Below, piece after piece: positions 1 to 7,264 of a stretch of 13,319 bases of DNA (its first letter is position 1; every line of letters starts with the position of its first letter). The translations under genes were made by a program, and so were the position numbers. The stretch comes from Polyangium sp. (in: bacteria) (GTDB lineage: Bacteria > Myxococcota_A > Polyangia > Palsa-1104): the NCBI GenBank assembly GCA_025450955.1, contig JANWLJ010000081.1, forward strand, positions 1 through 13,319. Reading direction: 5' to 3'. The notes beneath the pieces were generated by a model. That model was not told where the DNA came from and made no database searches. It was given only the letters and a program-made list of their open reading frames with translations.

Positions 1-2
1 GC

Positions 3-1763
3 TGGCGAGCGGTGCTCACGGTGGCGGGCGTGGGCCTGCTGGTGGTCGCTCTGGCGCAGCCGCAGATGCAGGGCAAGCCGCGGCTCTCCGATATGCGCGG
101 GCTCGATCTGGTGGTCGCGCTCGATTTCTCGAAGAGCATGCTCGCGCGCGACGTCTATCCGTCGCGGCTCGATCGCGCGAAAGCCGAGCTCAATCGATTG
201 ATCGATACTTTGAATGGAGATCGGCTCGGGCTGGTGGCGTTCGCCGGCGAGACGCTCTCCTATCCGCTCACCGTCGACTACGAAGCGGCCAAGCTGTTCT
301 GGCGCGATCTCACCCCTGACGACATGCCGGTCGGCGGCACCGATCTCGGCCGCGCGATCGGCGCCTCGGTCGACCTCCTCAAGAACGCGCGCCAGGCCGA
401 AGTGGCGCAGCGCCCGAACGCCAAGCGGCGGCCGGCCCAGGTGATGCTGCTCCTCACCGACGGTGAAGACACCGAGGGCCGCGGGGTCGAGGCGGCCAAG
501 GAGGCGGCCAAGGCGGGGATCAAGATCTTCACTCTCGGGATCGGCTCGAACGAGCGGCCGTTCGTCCAGACCTTCGATGAAGACGGCAAGCCGACCGGGA
601 TGATCTCCGACGAGACCGGAAAGCCGGTGAGGGTCGGGCTCGACGCGCCCGCGCTGCGCCAGATCGCCGCGCTCACCGGCGGCGACTATCTCGCGCTCGA
701 TCCGCACCACTTCGGGGTCGATCGGCTCGAGCAGGATCTGGCCAGCCTCGAGCGGACCCAAGAGGCGTCGCGGCTCGACTATGAGCCGATCGATATCGCG
801 CGCTTTTTTCTGATTCCGGCGTTTCTGTTTTTGCTCGGGGGCGCGTTCGTGCGCGAGCGGAAGAGCGGGGCGAAGATCGTGCGCCAGGCGCCGCCCGCTT
901 CGGGTCCGGCCAGATTGCCGGCGGGCTCGTCGAGCCGAGCGGCGGCGGCGCTCGTCTTGCTCGCCTTTTTCCCGTTCGTGACCGGCTTCGATCTGTTCTT
1001 GCGGCGCGATCCCAATATCGAGAAGGGAAATCAGGCGCTCAACGCCGGAAAGGCGGACGACGCGCTCAAGGCCTACGATCGCGCCGCCCAGGCCCGGCCC
1101 GACGATCCGACGGTGCGGTTCGATCGCGGCGCCGCGCTCTATGCGCTCAAGCGATATCCGGAAGCGCAAAAAGAGTTTCAGCGCGCCGCCGAAGCGCACG
1201 ATTCCAAGCTGCGCGCCGACGCGTATTACAATATGGGCAACGCCCAATATCAGCAGAAGCGTTTTAAGGACGCGCTCGAGGCCTACAAGCGCGCGCTCGG
1301 GCTCCGGCCCGAGGATCGGCGTGCCAAGTGGAACCTCGAGCTGGCGCTGCGGCAGATCGCGCAGCAAAAACAGCAGCAGAAACAAAAGCAGCAGCAGAGC
1401 AAAAACGATCAAAAGAAGCAGGATCAGAAACAGCAGAATCAACAAGATCAGAATCAGCAAAATCAGCAGCAGCAAGCCGATCAGCAGCAGAAAAAAGATC
1501 AGCAGCAGAAACAGGATCAAGAGCCGCCGGATCAAAAGAAGCAGGATCCACAGCAAGAGCAGGCGCAGGCGGACCAGAAGGACCAGAAAGATCAGAAGGG
1601 CGAAAAGCCCAAGAGCGCGTCGGCGGAGAAGGAGCCGGCGCGCGACATCGACAAGCAGGATGCCGAGGCGGTGCTCGATGCGCTCGAGCGGGTGGAGCCG
1701 ACGGTGCAAAAAGATCTGGCGCGCCGCCGCGCGGGCGATCGCCGGCCGGCCAAGGATTGGTGA
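3..1763 (+). CDS. BatB-BatC fusion: VWA-domain membrane protein with TPR and Q/K-rich tail (5' truncated)
   Basis: The frame is open to the left edge. The first in-frame start-like codon is GTG at 12, but upstream codons (W-R-A) continue a typical Bat N-terminal helix, so the true start lies outside the window. Residues are numbered from that GTG. The order is: a hydrophobic helix at 1-17; a VWA domain at about 31-250 with complete MIDAS residues D38-x-S40-x-S42, T110 and D150; a membrane helix at 262-280; a basic linker; a second helix at 308-328; TPR repeats at about 336-445; and a Q/K/D-rich tail from 450. Aerotolerance BatB proteins usually end after the helix near 280. BatC is usually a separate TPR protein, so this is a fusion that keeps BatC's own membrane segment internally. 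The basic linker suggests that the VWA and TPR parts both face the periplasm. BatD follows after a 1-nt gap. The cellular role of Bat proteins is poorly defined; envelope-stress or complex-assembly roles have been proposed. Confidence 0.88.
   Translation, partial: WRAVLTVAGVGLLVVALAQPQMQGKPRLSDMRGLDLVVALDFSKSMLARDVYPSRLDRAKAELNRLIDTLNGDRLGLVAFAGETLSYPLTVDYEAAKLFWRDLTPDDMPVGGTDLGRAIGASVDLLKNARQAEVAQRPNAKRRPAQVMLLLTDGEDTEGRGVEAAKEAAKAGIKIFTLGIGSNERPFVQTFDEDGKPTGMISDETGKPVRVGLDAPALRQIAALTGGDYLALDPHHFGVDRLEQDLASLERTQEASRLDYEPIDIARFFLIPAFLFLLGGAFVRERKSGAKIVRQAPPASGPARLPAGSSSRAAAALVLLAFFPFVTGFDLFLRRDPNIEKGNQALNAGKADDALKAYDRAAQARPDDPTVRFDRGAALYALKRYPEAQKEFQRAAEAHDSKLRADAYYNMGNAQYQQKRFKDALEAYKRALGLRPEDRRAKWNLELALRQIAQQKQQQKQKQQQSKNDQKKQDQKQQNQQDQNQQNQQQQADQQQKKDQQQKQDQEPPDQKKQDPQQEQAQADQKDQKDQKGEKPKSASAEKEPARDIDKQDAEAVLDALERVEPTVQKDLARRRAGDRRPAKDW
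1359..1620 (+). repeat. Low-complexity CAG/AAA/GAT-rich coding tract
   Basis: This in-frame stretch of the BatB-BatC gene encodes an almost pure Gln/Lys/Asp/Asn tail. It is built from irregular iterations of cag, caa, aaa, aag and gat codons. It is visibly richer in A than the surrounding GC-rich DNA. It contains no exact long tandem unit, so it looks like a compositional repeat rather than a recent tandem expansion. Charged or Gln-rich C-termini are common in BatC-type proteins. Confidence 0.8.
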
Positions 1764-1764
1764 G

Positions 1765-3594
1765 ATGAAACGGTTTTCGCTCTTGTCGATCGCGCTTCTT
1801 CTCGCCGCCGCGCCGGCGCAGGCCGCCGCCGTGCGCTTCGAGGCGCACGTGGCGCAGCAGAACCTCACCCTCGATCAGACGATCGAGCTCACCGTCACCG
1901 TCGAGCGCGACGGCAACCAGGTTCTGCAGAGCTATCGCGCGCCGCAGGCGCCCGACCTCGATCTGCTCCACACCGGCACCTCGTCGCAGATGCAGATGTC
2001 GATCTTCAACGGCGCGCAGTCGGTGCGGATGGTCGAGGAGCACCAGTACGTCTATCGCGCGCGCAAACGGGGCAGCTTCACCATCGGCCCCGCCTACGCC
2101 AAGATCGGCGGGCAGACGCTCTCGACCCAACCGATCGTGGTGCACGTCGCGCCGGTGCCGAAGAACGGTTACTCGACGGTGGCGCCGCCCTCGCAAGCGC
2201 AGCAGCAGATGCAGCTCGCGCCGCCGCCCGACGACGCGCCGAGCAATCAAGATCTGTTCGTCGACGCGCGGCTCGATCGACCCAAGGTCTACGTCGGCGA
2301 GCAGGTGACCGCGACCTGGCGGCTCTATACCCAAAGCGACATCCTCAAATATCGCAGCCTGGCCGAGCCCAAGACCGACGACTTCTGGAGCGAGGATCTG
2401 TTCGTGCCGTCGGGCGCGCTCGCCTGGGACCGGCAGGTGGTCAAGGGCCAGGAGTACGCGGTCGCGCTCCTGCTCAAAAAGGCGCTGTTCCCGCTCAAGG
2501 CGGGCAAGCTGACGGTGACCCCGCTGTCGGCGGAGGCGACCACGCTGCAGAGCGCGTTTTACGCCAACGCGTCGGCGGAGCGGCGCTCGCAGGCGCTCAC
2601 CGTCGAGGTGATGCCGCTGCCCGCCGCCGGACGGCCGGCCGGGTTTCAGTCTTCCAACGTCGGGCAGCTCACCCTCGAGGGCGCGATCGATCGCACCCGG
2701 GTCAAGGCGGGCGACGCGATCACCTGGCGGCTCACCATCAAGGGCACCGGCAATTTGCGCAACGTGCAGCTCCCGCCGATGGCCGAGCTCGACGGCTTCA
2801 AGGTCTACGACCCCACCACCAAGGTGACGCTCAACCCGGGCGACGTGGTGAGCGGCGAGAAGGTCTACACCTATCTTTTGATGCCGACCCGCGGCGGCAA
2901 GCTGACCTTGCCGAAGGTGGAGCTGCCCTACTTCGATCCCGAGGCCGGCAAGTACGGGGTGGCGCGCACCGAGCCGGTGGCGATCACCGTCGACGGCGAT
3001 CCGACCCGCGTCGAGGGAACCGCGCAAACGGGCGCCCGGCAGGAGAACGTGCTGTCGCAGCAGATCCGGCCGATCCACGATCGCGCGCGGCTGCGCGGCG
3101 AAGTGGGCGAGCGGCTGTTTCGCGGCAAGCTGGCCTGGATTCTCCTCGCCGCGCCGCCGTGCCTCTGGCTTTTGGTGCTGATCGGCGACGCGCTCAGGCG
3201 GCGGCTCACCCGCGAGACCGCGCGCTCCAAGCGCCGTCGGGTGCGGCGCAGCGCGCGCCATCGTCTGCGGGTGGCCGAGTATCACATCAAGGCCAGCCGG
3301 CCGTCGGCGTTCTTCGGCGAGTGCGCGCGGGTGATCTACGAGCACCTCGAATATCGGGTGGGCGCCAAGGTCGAGGCGCTCACGCTCGCGGAGCTGCGCG
3401 CGCACCTCGAGTCGCGCGGCTTTCCCAAAGAGACCGCGGAGGCGGTGGTGAAGGAGCTCGAGAACTGCGACTTCGCGCGCTTCGCGCCGTCGGCGTCGGG
3501 GCCGGGCGAGATGCGCGCGGCGCTCCGTCGCGTGCGGCTCCTGCTCGGCATGATCGAAAAGGCGCGGCCCGACGACAAGGAGGTGGCGGCGTGA
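1765..3594 (+). CDS. batD: BatD-family protein (oxygen-tolerance family)
   Basis: This 609-aa protein has a cleavable signal peptide (residues 1-20, ending in the AQA cleavage motif). A long beta-rich periplasmic region follows, with the BatD hallmark opening of amphipathic strands around 'LDQTIELTVTVERDG' and a later repeat of the same pattern ('DAITWRLTIKGTGNL'). One membrane helix lies at about 455-475. The cytoplasmic tail of about 135 residues starts very basic and then becomes helical. The ATG at 1765 is chosen because it opens directly onto the signal peptide and has AAGGA at 1752-1756, 8 nt upstream. The same frame stays open further upstream, but that part is a shadow of the fusion gene. 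It sits between the VWA/TPR fusion and BatE, the usual BatD context, and is probably co-translated with both. Its length is typical of the family. The molecular function is not established. Confidence 0.87.
   Translation: MKRFSLLSIALLLAAAPAQAAAVRFEAHVAQQNLTLDQTIELTVTVERDGNQVLQSYRAPQAPDLDLLHTGTSSQMQMSIFNGAQSVRMVEEHQYVYRARKRGSFTIGPAYAKIGGQTLSTQPIVVHVAPVPKNGYSTVAPPSQAQQQMQLAPPPDDAPSNQDLFVDARLDRPKVYVGEQVTATWRLYTQSDILKYRSLAEPKTDDFWSEDLFVPSGALAWDRQVVKGQEYAVALLLKKALFPLKAGKLTVTPLSAEATTLQSAFYANASAERRSQALTVEVMPLPAAGRPAGFQSSNVGQLTLEGAIDRTRVKAGDAITWRLTIKGTGNLRNVQLPPMAELDGFKVYDPTTKVTLNPGDVVSGEKVYTYLLMPTRGGKLTLPKVELPYFDPEAGKYGVARTEPVAITVDGDPTRVEGTAQTGARQENVLSQQIRPIHDRARLRGEVGERLFRGKLAWILLAAPPCLWLLVLIGDALRRRLTRETARSKRRRVRRSARHRLRVAEYHIKASRPSAFFGECARVIYEHLEYRVGAKVEALTLAELRAHLESRGFPKETAEAVVKELENCDFARFAPSASGPGEMRAALRRVRLLLGMIEKARPDDKEVAA
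3577..3583 (+). promoter_or_regulatory. Shine-Dalgarno for BatE
   Basis: AAGGAGG lies 7 nt before the GTG at 3591, inside the 3' end of batD. It fixes the BatE start at this GTG, which overlaps the batD stop by 4 nt (GTGA), and suggests translational coupling. Confidence 0.75.
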
Positions 3595-4376
3595 AGACCA
3601 GGATCTTCCTCGCGCTCCTCGCGCTCGGGATCGTCTTCGCAGGCGGAGCCGCGCGCGCCGACGAGCCGCTCGCCGCCGGCCGCGACGTCACCTTCCATCG
3701 CGGCAACGACGCCTACCTGCACGGCCACTACGCCGACGCGGTCTCCGCCTACGAGCAGGTGGCCGCGCTCGGCTTGCGCTCGGTCGATCTCTTCTACAAC
3801 CTCGGCAACGCCTATTTGAAGAGCGGGCAGCTCGGGCCGGCGATCTACAACTACGAGCGCGCGCTCGAGCTCGATCCCGGCCAAGAGGACGCGCAGTTCA
3901 ACTTGAAGGCGGCGCGCGCCGAGGCGCAGAAGAAGGCCGAAGATCGATTGGTCGGCGGCGACGGCACGCCGATGTGGCAGCGCGCGGTCGCGCCCTACTC
4001 GGTGGGCACGCTCGGCTGGCTGTTCTTCGGGCTCTACGGGCTGCTGTTCACGGTGCTGATCGTGCTCCATTTCGTTCAGCCGGGATTTTTGCGCGTCGGG
4101 CTGTGGGCGAGCTTTGCCTTCTTGATGATCGGCACCGGGGTGGCGGCGGCGCTGTTCGGCGGCCGGCTCTATCTCGCCAACCGGGTGGCGCAGGCGGTCG
4201 TGCTGCCCGACTCGGTGCAGATCAAAGATGGCCCCGACGCCAACTACACCTCGTCGTTCAGCGTCCACGCGGGGCTGCGGGTGCGGGTCACCGAGAAGGA
4301 TCAGGACTGGGCGCGGGTGCGGCTCTCGAACGGCCTCGAAGGTTGGCTGCGCGAGCGCGATCTCGGCCGGCTCTAG
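3591..4376 (+). CDS. batE: BatE-like protein: TPR, two membrane helices, C-terminal SH3-like domain
   Basis: This 261-aa protein has a signal peptide at 1-23 (cleavage after ARA). TPR repeats lie at about 33-110, with the typical N-Y-E-R-A-L-E-L-D-P motif at 87-96. Two membrane helices lie at about 140-160 and 167-190. A bacterial SH3-type domain at about 200-261 shows the usual 'GPD-(x)n-G-(x)n-W-(x)5-G-x-x-G-W' spacing. This arrangement is characteristic of BatE: a periplasmic TPR half, two helices and a periplasmic SH3 half. The GTG start is supported by a strong ribosome binding site and the 4-nt overlap with batD. It is the last gene of the Bat operon here. A short T-run (4377-4381) follows the stop, but I see no convincing terminator stem. 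The converging metallohydrolase gene ends 10 nt away. Confidence 0.85.
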   Translation: MKTRIFLALLALGIVFAGGAARADEPLAAGRDVTFHRGNDAYLHGHYADAVSAYEQVAALGLRSVDLFYNLGNAYLKSGQLGPAIYNYERALELDPGQEDAQFNLKAARAEAQKKAEDRLVGGDGTPMWQRAVAPYSVGTLGWLFFGLYGLLFTVLIVLHFVQPGFLRVGLWASFAFLMIGTGVAAALFGGRLYLANRVAQAVVLPDSVQIKDGPDANYTSSFSVHAGLRVRVTEKDQDWARVRLSNGLEGWLRERDLGRL

Positions 4377-4386
4377 TTTTTGATTT

Positions 4387-5241
4387 TCAGGCGAGCGCCC
4401 ACGCGTCGCCGTCGCGGCGCGCGCGGCCGTCGCGCTCGAGCTTGAGTAGGTGGGCGAGGAGCGAGCGGGCGGCGAGCGGATAGATCGCCGGCGCGACGTC
4501 GGGATAGGCGGCCGGCAGAAGCGCGGAGATCGCGCGCGGCTCGACGGAGAGCGCGGCGAGCACCCGCGCTTCGCGCTCGAGCCGGTGCGCGATGTAGAAG
4601 TCGATGCGCGCGCGCGCGTCGGCGATCGGCGGCCCGTGCGCGGGCAGAAGCGCGCTCGCCTCCTCTTGCCGCAGCCGCGCGAGCGACGCGAGATAGACCG
4701 CCATGTCGCCGCCGTCGTCCGGCTCGACGATGATCGTCCCCACCGACGCCACCATGTCGCCCGCCACCACCGCGCGCGAGCGCTCGTCGACGAAGCACAA
4801 ATGCCCCGGCGCGTGGCCGGGCGTGTGGAGCGCGCGCAGCCCGCCCGGTCCGAAGTCGAGAAGCTCGCCGCCCTCGATCAGCCGGGTCACCGCCACCCGA
4901 CCGCGCAAACGCGCCGCGGTCTCCGCGTGCGCCGCGATCCCGACTCCCAACCGCTCCGCCAGATGCGCCGCGCCCGAGACGTGATCGACATGATGATGCG
5001 TGAGCACGATCTCGGCGACCCGCTCGCCCGCGCGCGCGAGCTCGGCGATCGCGTGATCGAGCGCCGCCTGCTCGTCCTCGTACGGGCTCGCCGGATCGAT
5101 CGCGCACAGCCGCTTGTCCCCGATCAAATAGACGTTGGTGTGCGTCGCCGGCGGCAAGGTCGGGGTGCGCACCGGGAAGATCCGGATCCACGGCGCCCCG
5201 TCGAGGAGCGTGGGCGCGCGCGCGATGCTGCCTTGCGTCAA
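4387..5241 (-). CDS. Metallo-beta-lactamase-fold hydrolase, LACTB2-like
   Basis: This 284-aa protein reads from a TTG at 5241. It contains the MBL zinc motif H82-x-H84-x-D86-H87, then H143 in T-P-G-H, D162 in G-D-M and H202 in P-A-H-G, so both metal sites look intact. A C-terminal segment of about 80 residues (205-284) resembles the winged-helix extension of LACTB2/RNase-like and hydroxyacyl-hydrolase-like members. I cannot choose between a thioesterase-type and a nuclease-type substrate from sequence. The frame stays open well upstream, overlapping the divergent 91-aa gene. The TTG is preferred because GGAAGGGAG sits 6 nt before it and because family homology begins just after it. It converges on the Bat operon and diverges from the 91-aa gene. 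A TATATT box (minus strand, 5298-5293) could be its -10, but no good -35 is visible. Confidence 0.85.
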   Translation of the reverse strand: MTQGSIARAPTLLDGAPWIRIFPVRTPTLPPATHTNVYLIGDKRLCAIDPASPYEDEQAALDHAIAELARAGERVAEIVLTHHHVDHVSGAAHLAERLGVGIAAHAETAARLRGRVAVTRLIEGGELLDFGPGGLRALHTPGHAPGHLCFVDERSRAVVAGDMVASVGTIIVEPDDGGDMAVYLASLARLRQEEASALLPAHGPPIADARARIDFYIAHRLEREARVLAALSVEPRAISALLPAAYPDVAPAIYPLAARSLLAHLLKLERDGRARRDGDAWALA

Positions 5242-5247
5242 GGGGCT

Positions 5248-5256
5248 CTCCCTTCC
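5248..5256 (-). promoter_or_regulatory. Shine-Dalgarno deciding the TTG start of the MBL-fold gene
   Basis: Read on the minus strand this is GGAAGGGAG, with 6 nt separating it from the TTG at 5241. No ATG or GTG with a comparable site lies near the start of the conserved domain. Confidence 0.55.
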
Positions 5257-5266
5257 AAATTTTGCC

Positions 5267-5295
5267 GTGACGGGTCCGGACCCCGCGCGTAGAAT
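5267..5295 (+). promoter_or_regulatory. Sigma70-like promoter for the 91-aa gene
   Basis: GTGACG (5267-5272) and TAGAAT (5290-5295) are separated by 17 bp. They match the TTGACA/TATAAT consensus at 4 of 6 and 5 of 6 positions. Transcription would start near 5302, giving a leader of about 24 nt that contains AGGAGG (5305-5310) and a second GAGG (5317-5320) before the ATG at 5326. The match is from inspection only. Confidence 0.45.
5272..5283. promoter_or_regulatory. Perfect 12-bp palindrome in promoter spacer (possible operator)
   Basis: GGGTCCGGACCC is identical to its reverse complement. It lies almost wholly within the spacer between the proposed -35 and -10 boxes of the divergent 91-aa gene, and about 30 bp upstream of the MBL-fold gene on the other strand. 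A repressor bound there could control one or both genes. GC-rich palindromes can also arise by chance, so this is a candidate only. Confidence 0.35.
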
Positions 5296-5325
5296 ATAAC
5301 CGGTAGGAGGCGTTCCGAGGCTGCC

Positions 5326-5601
5326 ATGACGAACGTGACTGCGCGGAAGATCCGCGATCATGGTCGTGAACGTCCGGCGGTCGGCGTCGGACGGGTCTAC
5401 AACGGCTTCCTGGTCAGCTACCCGGTAGTTGGCCGCGGGATGGTCATCTTCCGCGATCCCAACGGCCACCGGATGATCACCACTCCGGTCAAGCGGGTGC
5501 TCACCGACTCCGACGGCGAGACGGTCTACGTCGAGACCGAGAACAGCGTCTATCGGCTCACCTTCCACCGTCCCATTCCCGCCACGCCGCAAGCCGCGTA
5601 A
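5326..5601 (+). CDS. Small protein of unknown function (91 aa)
   Basis: I do not recognise this family. The product is 91 residues, with a basic N-terminal 15 residues and no signal peptide or membrane helix. The core from about 20 to 82 is predicted beta-rich, with alternating hydrophobic residues (VSYPVVGRGMVIF, RMITTPVKRVL, ETVYVETENSVYRLTF). It therefore looks like a compact, all-beta cytoplasmic domain. The ATG at 5326 is preceded by GAGG at 5 nt and by a plausible promoter. The coding frame has the third-position GC bias of its neighbours, supporting a real gene. It is followed after 9 nt by a membrane protein gene and is probably co-transcribed with it. It is divergent from the MBL-fold hydrolase. 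Confidence 0.7.
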   Translation: MTNVTARKIRDHGRERPAVGVGRVYNGFLVSYPVVGRGMVIFRDPNGHRMITTPVKRVLTDSDGETVYVETENSVYRLTFHRPIPATPQAA

Positions 5602-5610
5602 TCCGACTCG

Positions 5611-6027
5611 ATGAAGCGTTCTCTTCTCGCCCTTGCGATCGCGCTCGTCGGAGTCGCGGTGATCGGTCTGGCCGGCGGCGATCCGCGCGCGGCCGCCAGC
5701 CTCGCGGCGGCGACCCGCACCAGCCTGGCCGGGCTCGCGCTCGCGATCGCGCTCGGGCTCGGCGTGTGGGCGTTTCCCAAAGAGCGCCGCAGCCTGTGGC
5801 TGCTGGTGCCGATGGTGATGGTGGCGGTGTTCGGCGCGCTGTCGGGATGGATCGCGGGCGCCGAAATTTTGGGCGAGCCGACCGAGCCGGTGCGGCTCGC
5901 GCTCGAGCCGGGCGGCGTCGCTTTTCTGATCGCGATGACCGCCGCGGGAATGGCGCTGCCGCCGCTCGGCGTAAGTGGCCTGGCCCGACGGTTTCGCCGT
6001 CGCCCCGCGCAGCACGTGGCGCGCTGA
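5611..6027 (+). CDS. Small four-helix membrane protein of unknown function
   Basis: The product has 138 residues, of which most are hydrophobic. Membrane helices are predicted at about 4-22, 38-54, 62-82 and 100-119, with an Arg-rich C-terminus (RRFRRR) that should stay in the cytoplasm. The first helix could instead be read as a signal sequence. I see no catalytic or transport motif and do not recognise the family. The ATG lies 9 nt after the stop of the 91-aa gene, with no clear ribosome binding site, which suggests translational reinitiation within a two-gene operon. The gene converges on the RlmI-type methyltransferase, 21 nt from its stop codon, without an obvious terminator hairpin. Confidence 0.7.
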   Translation: MKRSLLALAIALVGVAVIGLAGGDPRAAASLAAATRTSLAGLALAIALGLGVWAFPKERRSLWLLVPMVMVAVFGALSGWIAGAEILGEPTEPVRLALEPGGVAFLIAMTAAGMALPPLGVSGLARRFRRRPAQHVAR

Positions 6028-6048
6028 GCCTGCCCGAGCGTTCGTAGA

Positions 6049-7221
6049 TCAGACGACGCGGCAGAGCAGAAATTTGAGATAGCGGCCTTCGGGGAAGGCG
6101 GGCGGCACCGGATGATCCGGGCCCTGCGACGAGGACTCGAGCACCTGCACGCGGCGGCCGGCGTCGCGCGCGGCGGCGGCGATCACCCGCTCGAAGCTCT
6201 CCCCGTCGACCAGCTGCGAGCAGGACGAGGTGGCGAGGAGCGCGCCGGGCGCGCACGCGGTCATCGCCAGGGTGTTGAGCCGCTCGTAGCCCTTGAGCGC
6301 GGCGTCGAGGTCCTTGCGCGCGCGCGCGAACTTGGGCGGATCGACCACCACCAGATCCCAGCCCTTCGGCCGGGTGGTCTCGAGGAAGCGGAACGCGTCG
6401 GCCTCGACGGTCTCGACATTCGAGAAGTGGTTGAGCTCGGCGTGCGAGCGCACCCGCTCGAGCGCGCGCGCCGAAGAGTCGACGCAGGTGGCAGAGGTCG
6501 CGCCCGAGCGCAGCGCGTTCAGCGCGAAGCCGCCGGCGTAGGTGTAGACGTCGAGCACCCGCGCGCCCTTTGCGAGCGCGCCGAGCCGGCGACGGTTCTC
6601 GCGCTGGCCGAGGAACATCCCGGTCTTCTGTCCGCGCAGCGGCTCGACCTCGAGCTCGACGCCGTTTTCACGGCAGCGCACCGTCTCGACCTCGTCGCCG
6701 CGCACCACCCGCGTCGCCGAGCCGAACCCTTCGAGCTGGGCGAAGCCGCCCGCCGAGACCTCGACGATCGCGCGCGGCTTCATGAGCGCGGCGAGCGCCT
6801 CGTAGATCGCGCCCTCGACCCGCTTGGCCCCGAGCGCGGTGAACTGGACCGCGCAGACGTCGCCATAGACGTCGACGACCAGCCCGGGCAGCGCGTCGCC
6901 CTCGGAGTTGATGAGCCGGTAGGCGGTGGTCTCCTCGGACGGCAGCCCGAGCTTGGTGCGCAGCGCGATCGCCTCTTCGATCCGCCTGGCGATGAGCGCG
7001 TCGTCGACCTGCTCGTCGCGCCAGCCGACCATTCGCACCCGAATCTGCGAGCGCGGGTTGGCGAAGCCGCGCCCGATCCGCCGCCCGTCGGCGTCGCACA
7101 CCTCGACCACGTCGCCGGGCTGATAGCCGCCCTCTTCGCGCTCGATCGCGCCGGAGTAGACCCACGGGTGACCGTGCCACAGCGGATTCGCGCGACCGCG
7201 CTTGAGAACGACCTTGGCCAT
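6049..7221 (-). CDS. rlmI: RlmI-type 23S rRNA (cytosine-C5) methyltransferase
   Basis: This 390-aa protein has close to the usual RlmI length of about 396. It begins with a PUA RNA-binding domain (2-75; G-H-P-W-V-Y-S near 17-23). A linker region follows, carrying 'GQKTGMFLGQRENR' at 198-211, the counterpart of the conserved G-x-K-T-G-x-(Y/F) substrate-binding segment. The Rossmann methyltransferase domain has motif I V-L-D-V-Y-T-Y-A-G-G (222-231), an acidic residue D248, motif IV D-P-P-K-F (294-298) and the catalytic Cys C334 in S-S-C-S. E. coli RlmI methylates C1962 of 23S rRNA; the same target is inferred here but could differ in a paralogue. The ATG at 7221 is the first start before the PUA domain. 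The upstream gap of 43 nt is shared with the divergent antiporter gene, and no clear ribosome binding site is seen. Confidence 0.88.
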   Translation of the reverse strand: MAKVVLKRGRANPLWHGHPWVYSGAIEREEGGYQPGDVVEVCDADGRRIGRGFANPRSQIRVRMVGWRDEQVDDALIARRIEEAIALRTKLGLPSEETTAYRLINSEGDALPGLVVDVYGDVCAVQFTALGAKRVEGAIYEALAALMKPRAIVEVSAGGFAQLEGFGSATRVVRGDEVETVRCRENGVELEVEPLRGQKTGMFLGQRENRRRLGALAKGARVLDVYTYAGGFALNALRSGATSATCVDSSARALERVRSHAELNHFSNVETVEADAFRFLETTRPKGWDLVVVDPPKFARARKDLDAALKGYERLNTLAMTACAPGALLATSSCSQLVDGESFERVIAAAARDAGRRVQVLESSSQGPDHPVPPAFPEGRYLKFLLCRVV

Positions 7222-7245
7222 GAGGCGCGCAAGCTAGCACGGATC

Positions 7246-7254
7246 TGTTACGCT
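7246..7254 (+). promoter_or_regulatory. Possible extended -10 promoter of the antiporter gene
   Basis: TG-t-TACGCT has the TGn extension that can replace a -35 box, and no -35 is visible here. Transcription would begin near 7261, only about 4 nt before the ATG at 7265. The element resembles the TTACGTT box before the hydrolase gene (10674-10680), and both are followed by CGCCG. Confidence 0.3.
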
Positions 7255-7264
7255 CGCCGCACCG

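Noticed and set aside
1264..3405. 713-residue minus-strand open frame opposite the Bat genes
   Set aside because: Arg/Leu/His-rich shadow of batD with no recognisable domain or promoter.
4377..4389. T-run after batE as an intrinsic terminator
   Set aside because: Only five T residues follow the stop and the upstream sequence forms at most a 4-bp stem, so I did not call a terminator.
5242..6015. Extension of the MBL-fold protein far upstream in its open frame
   Set aside because: The extension covers the promoter and most of the 91-aa and membrane-protein genes on the other strand, and adds no homologous sequence. The TTG with a ribosome binding site fits the family length.
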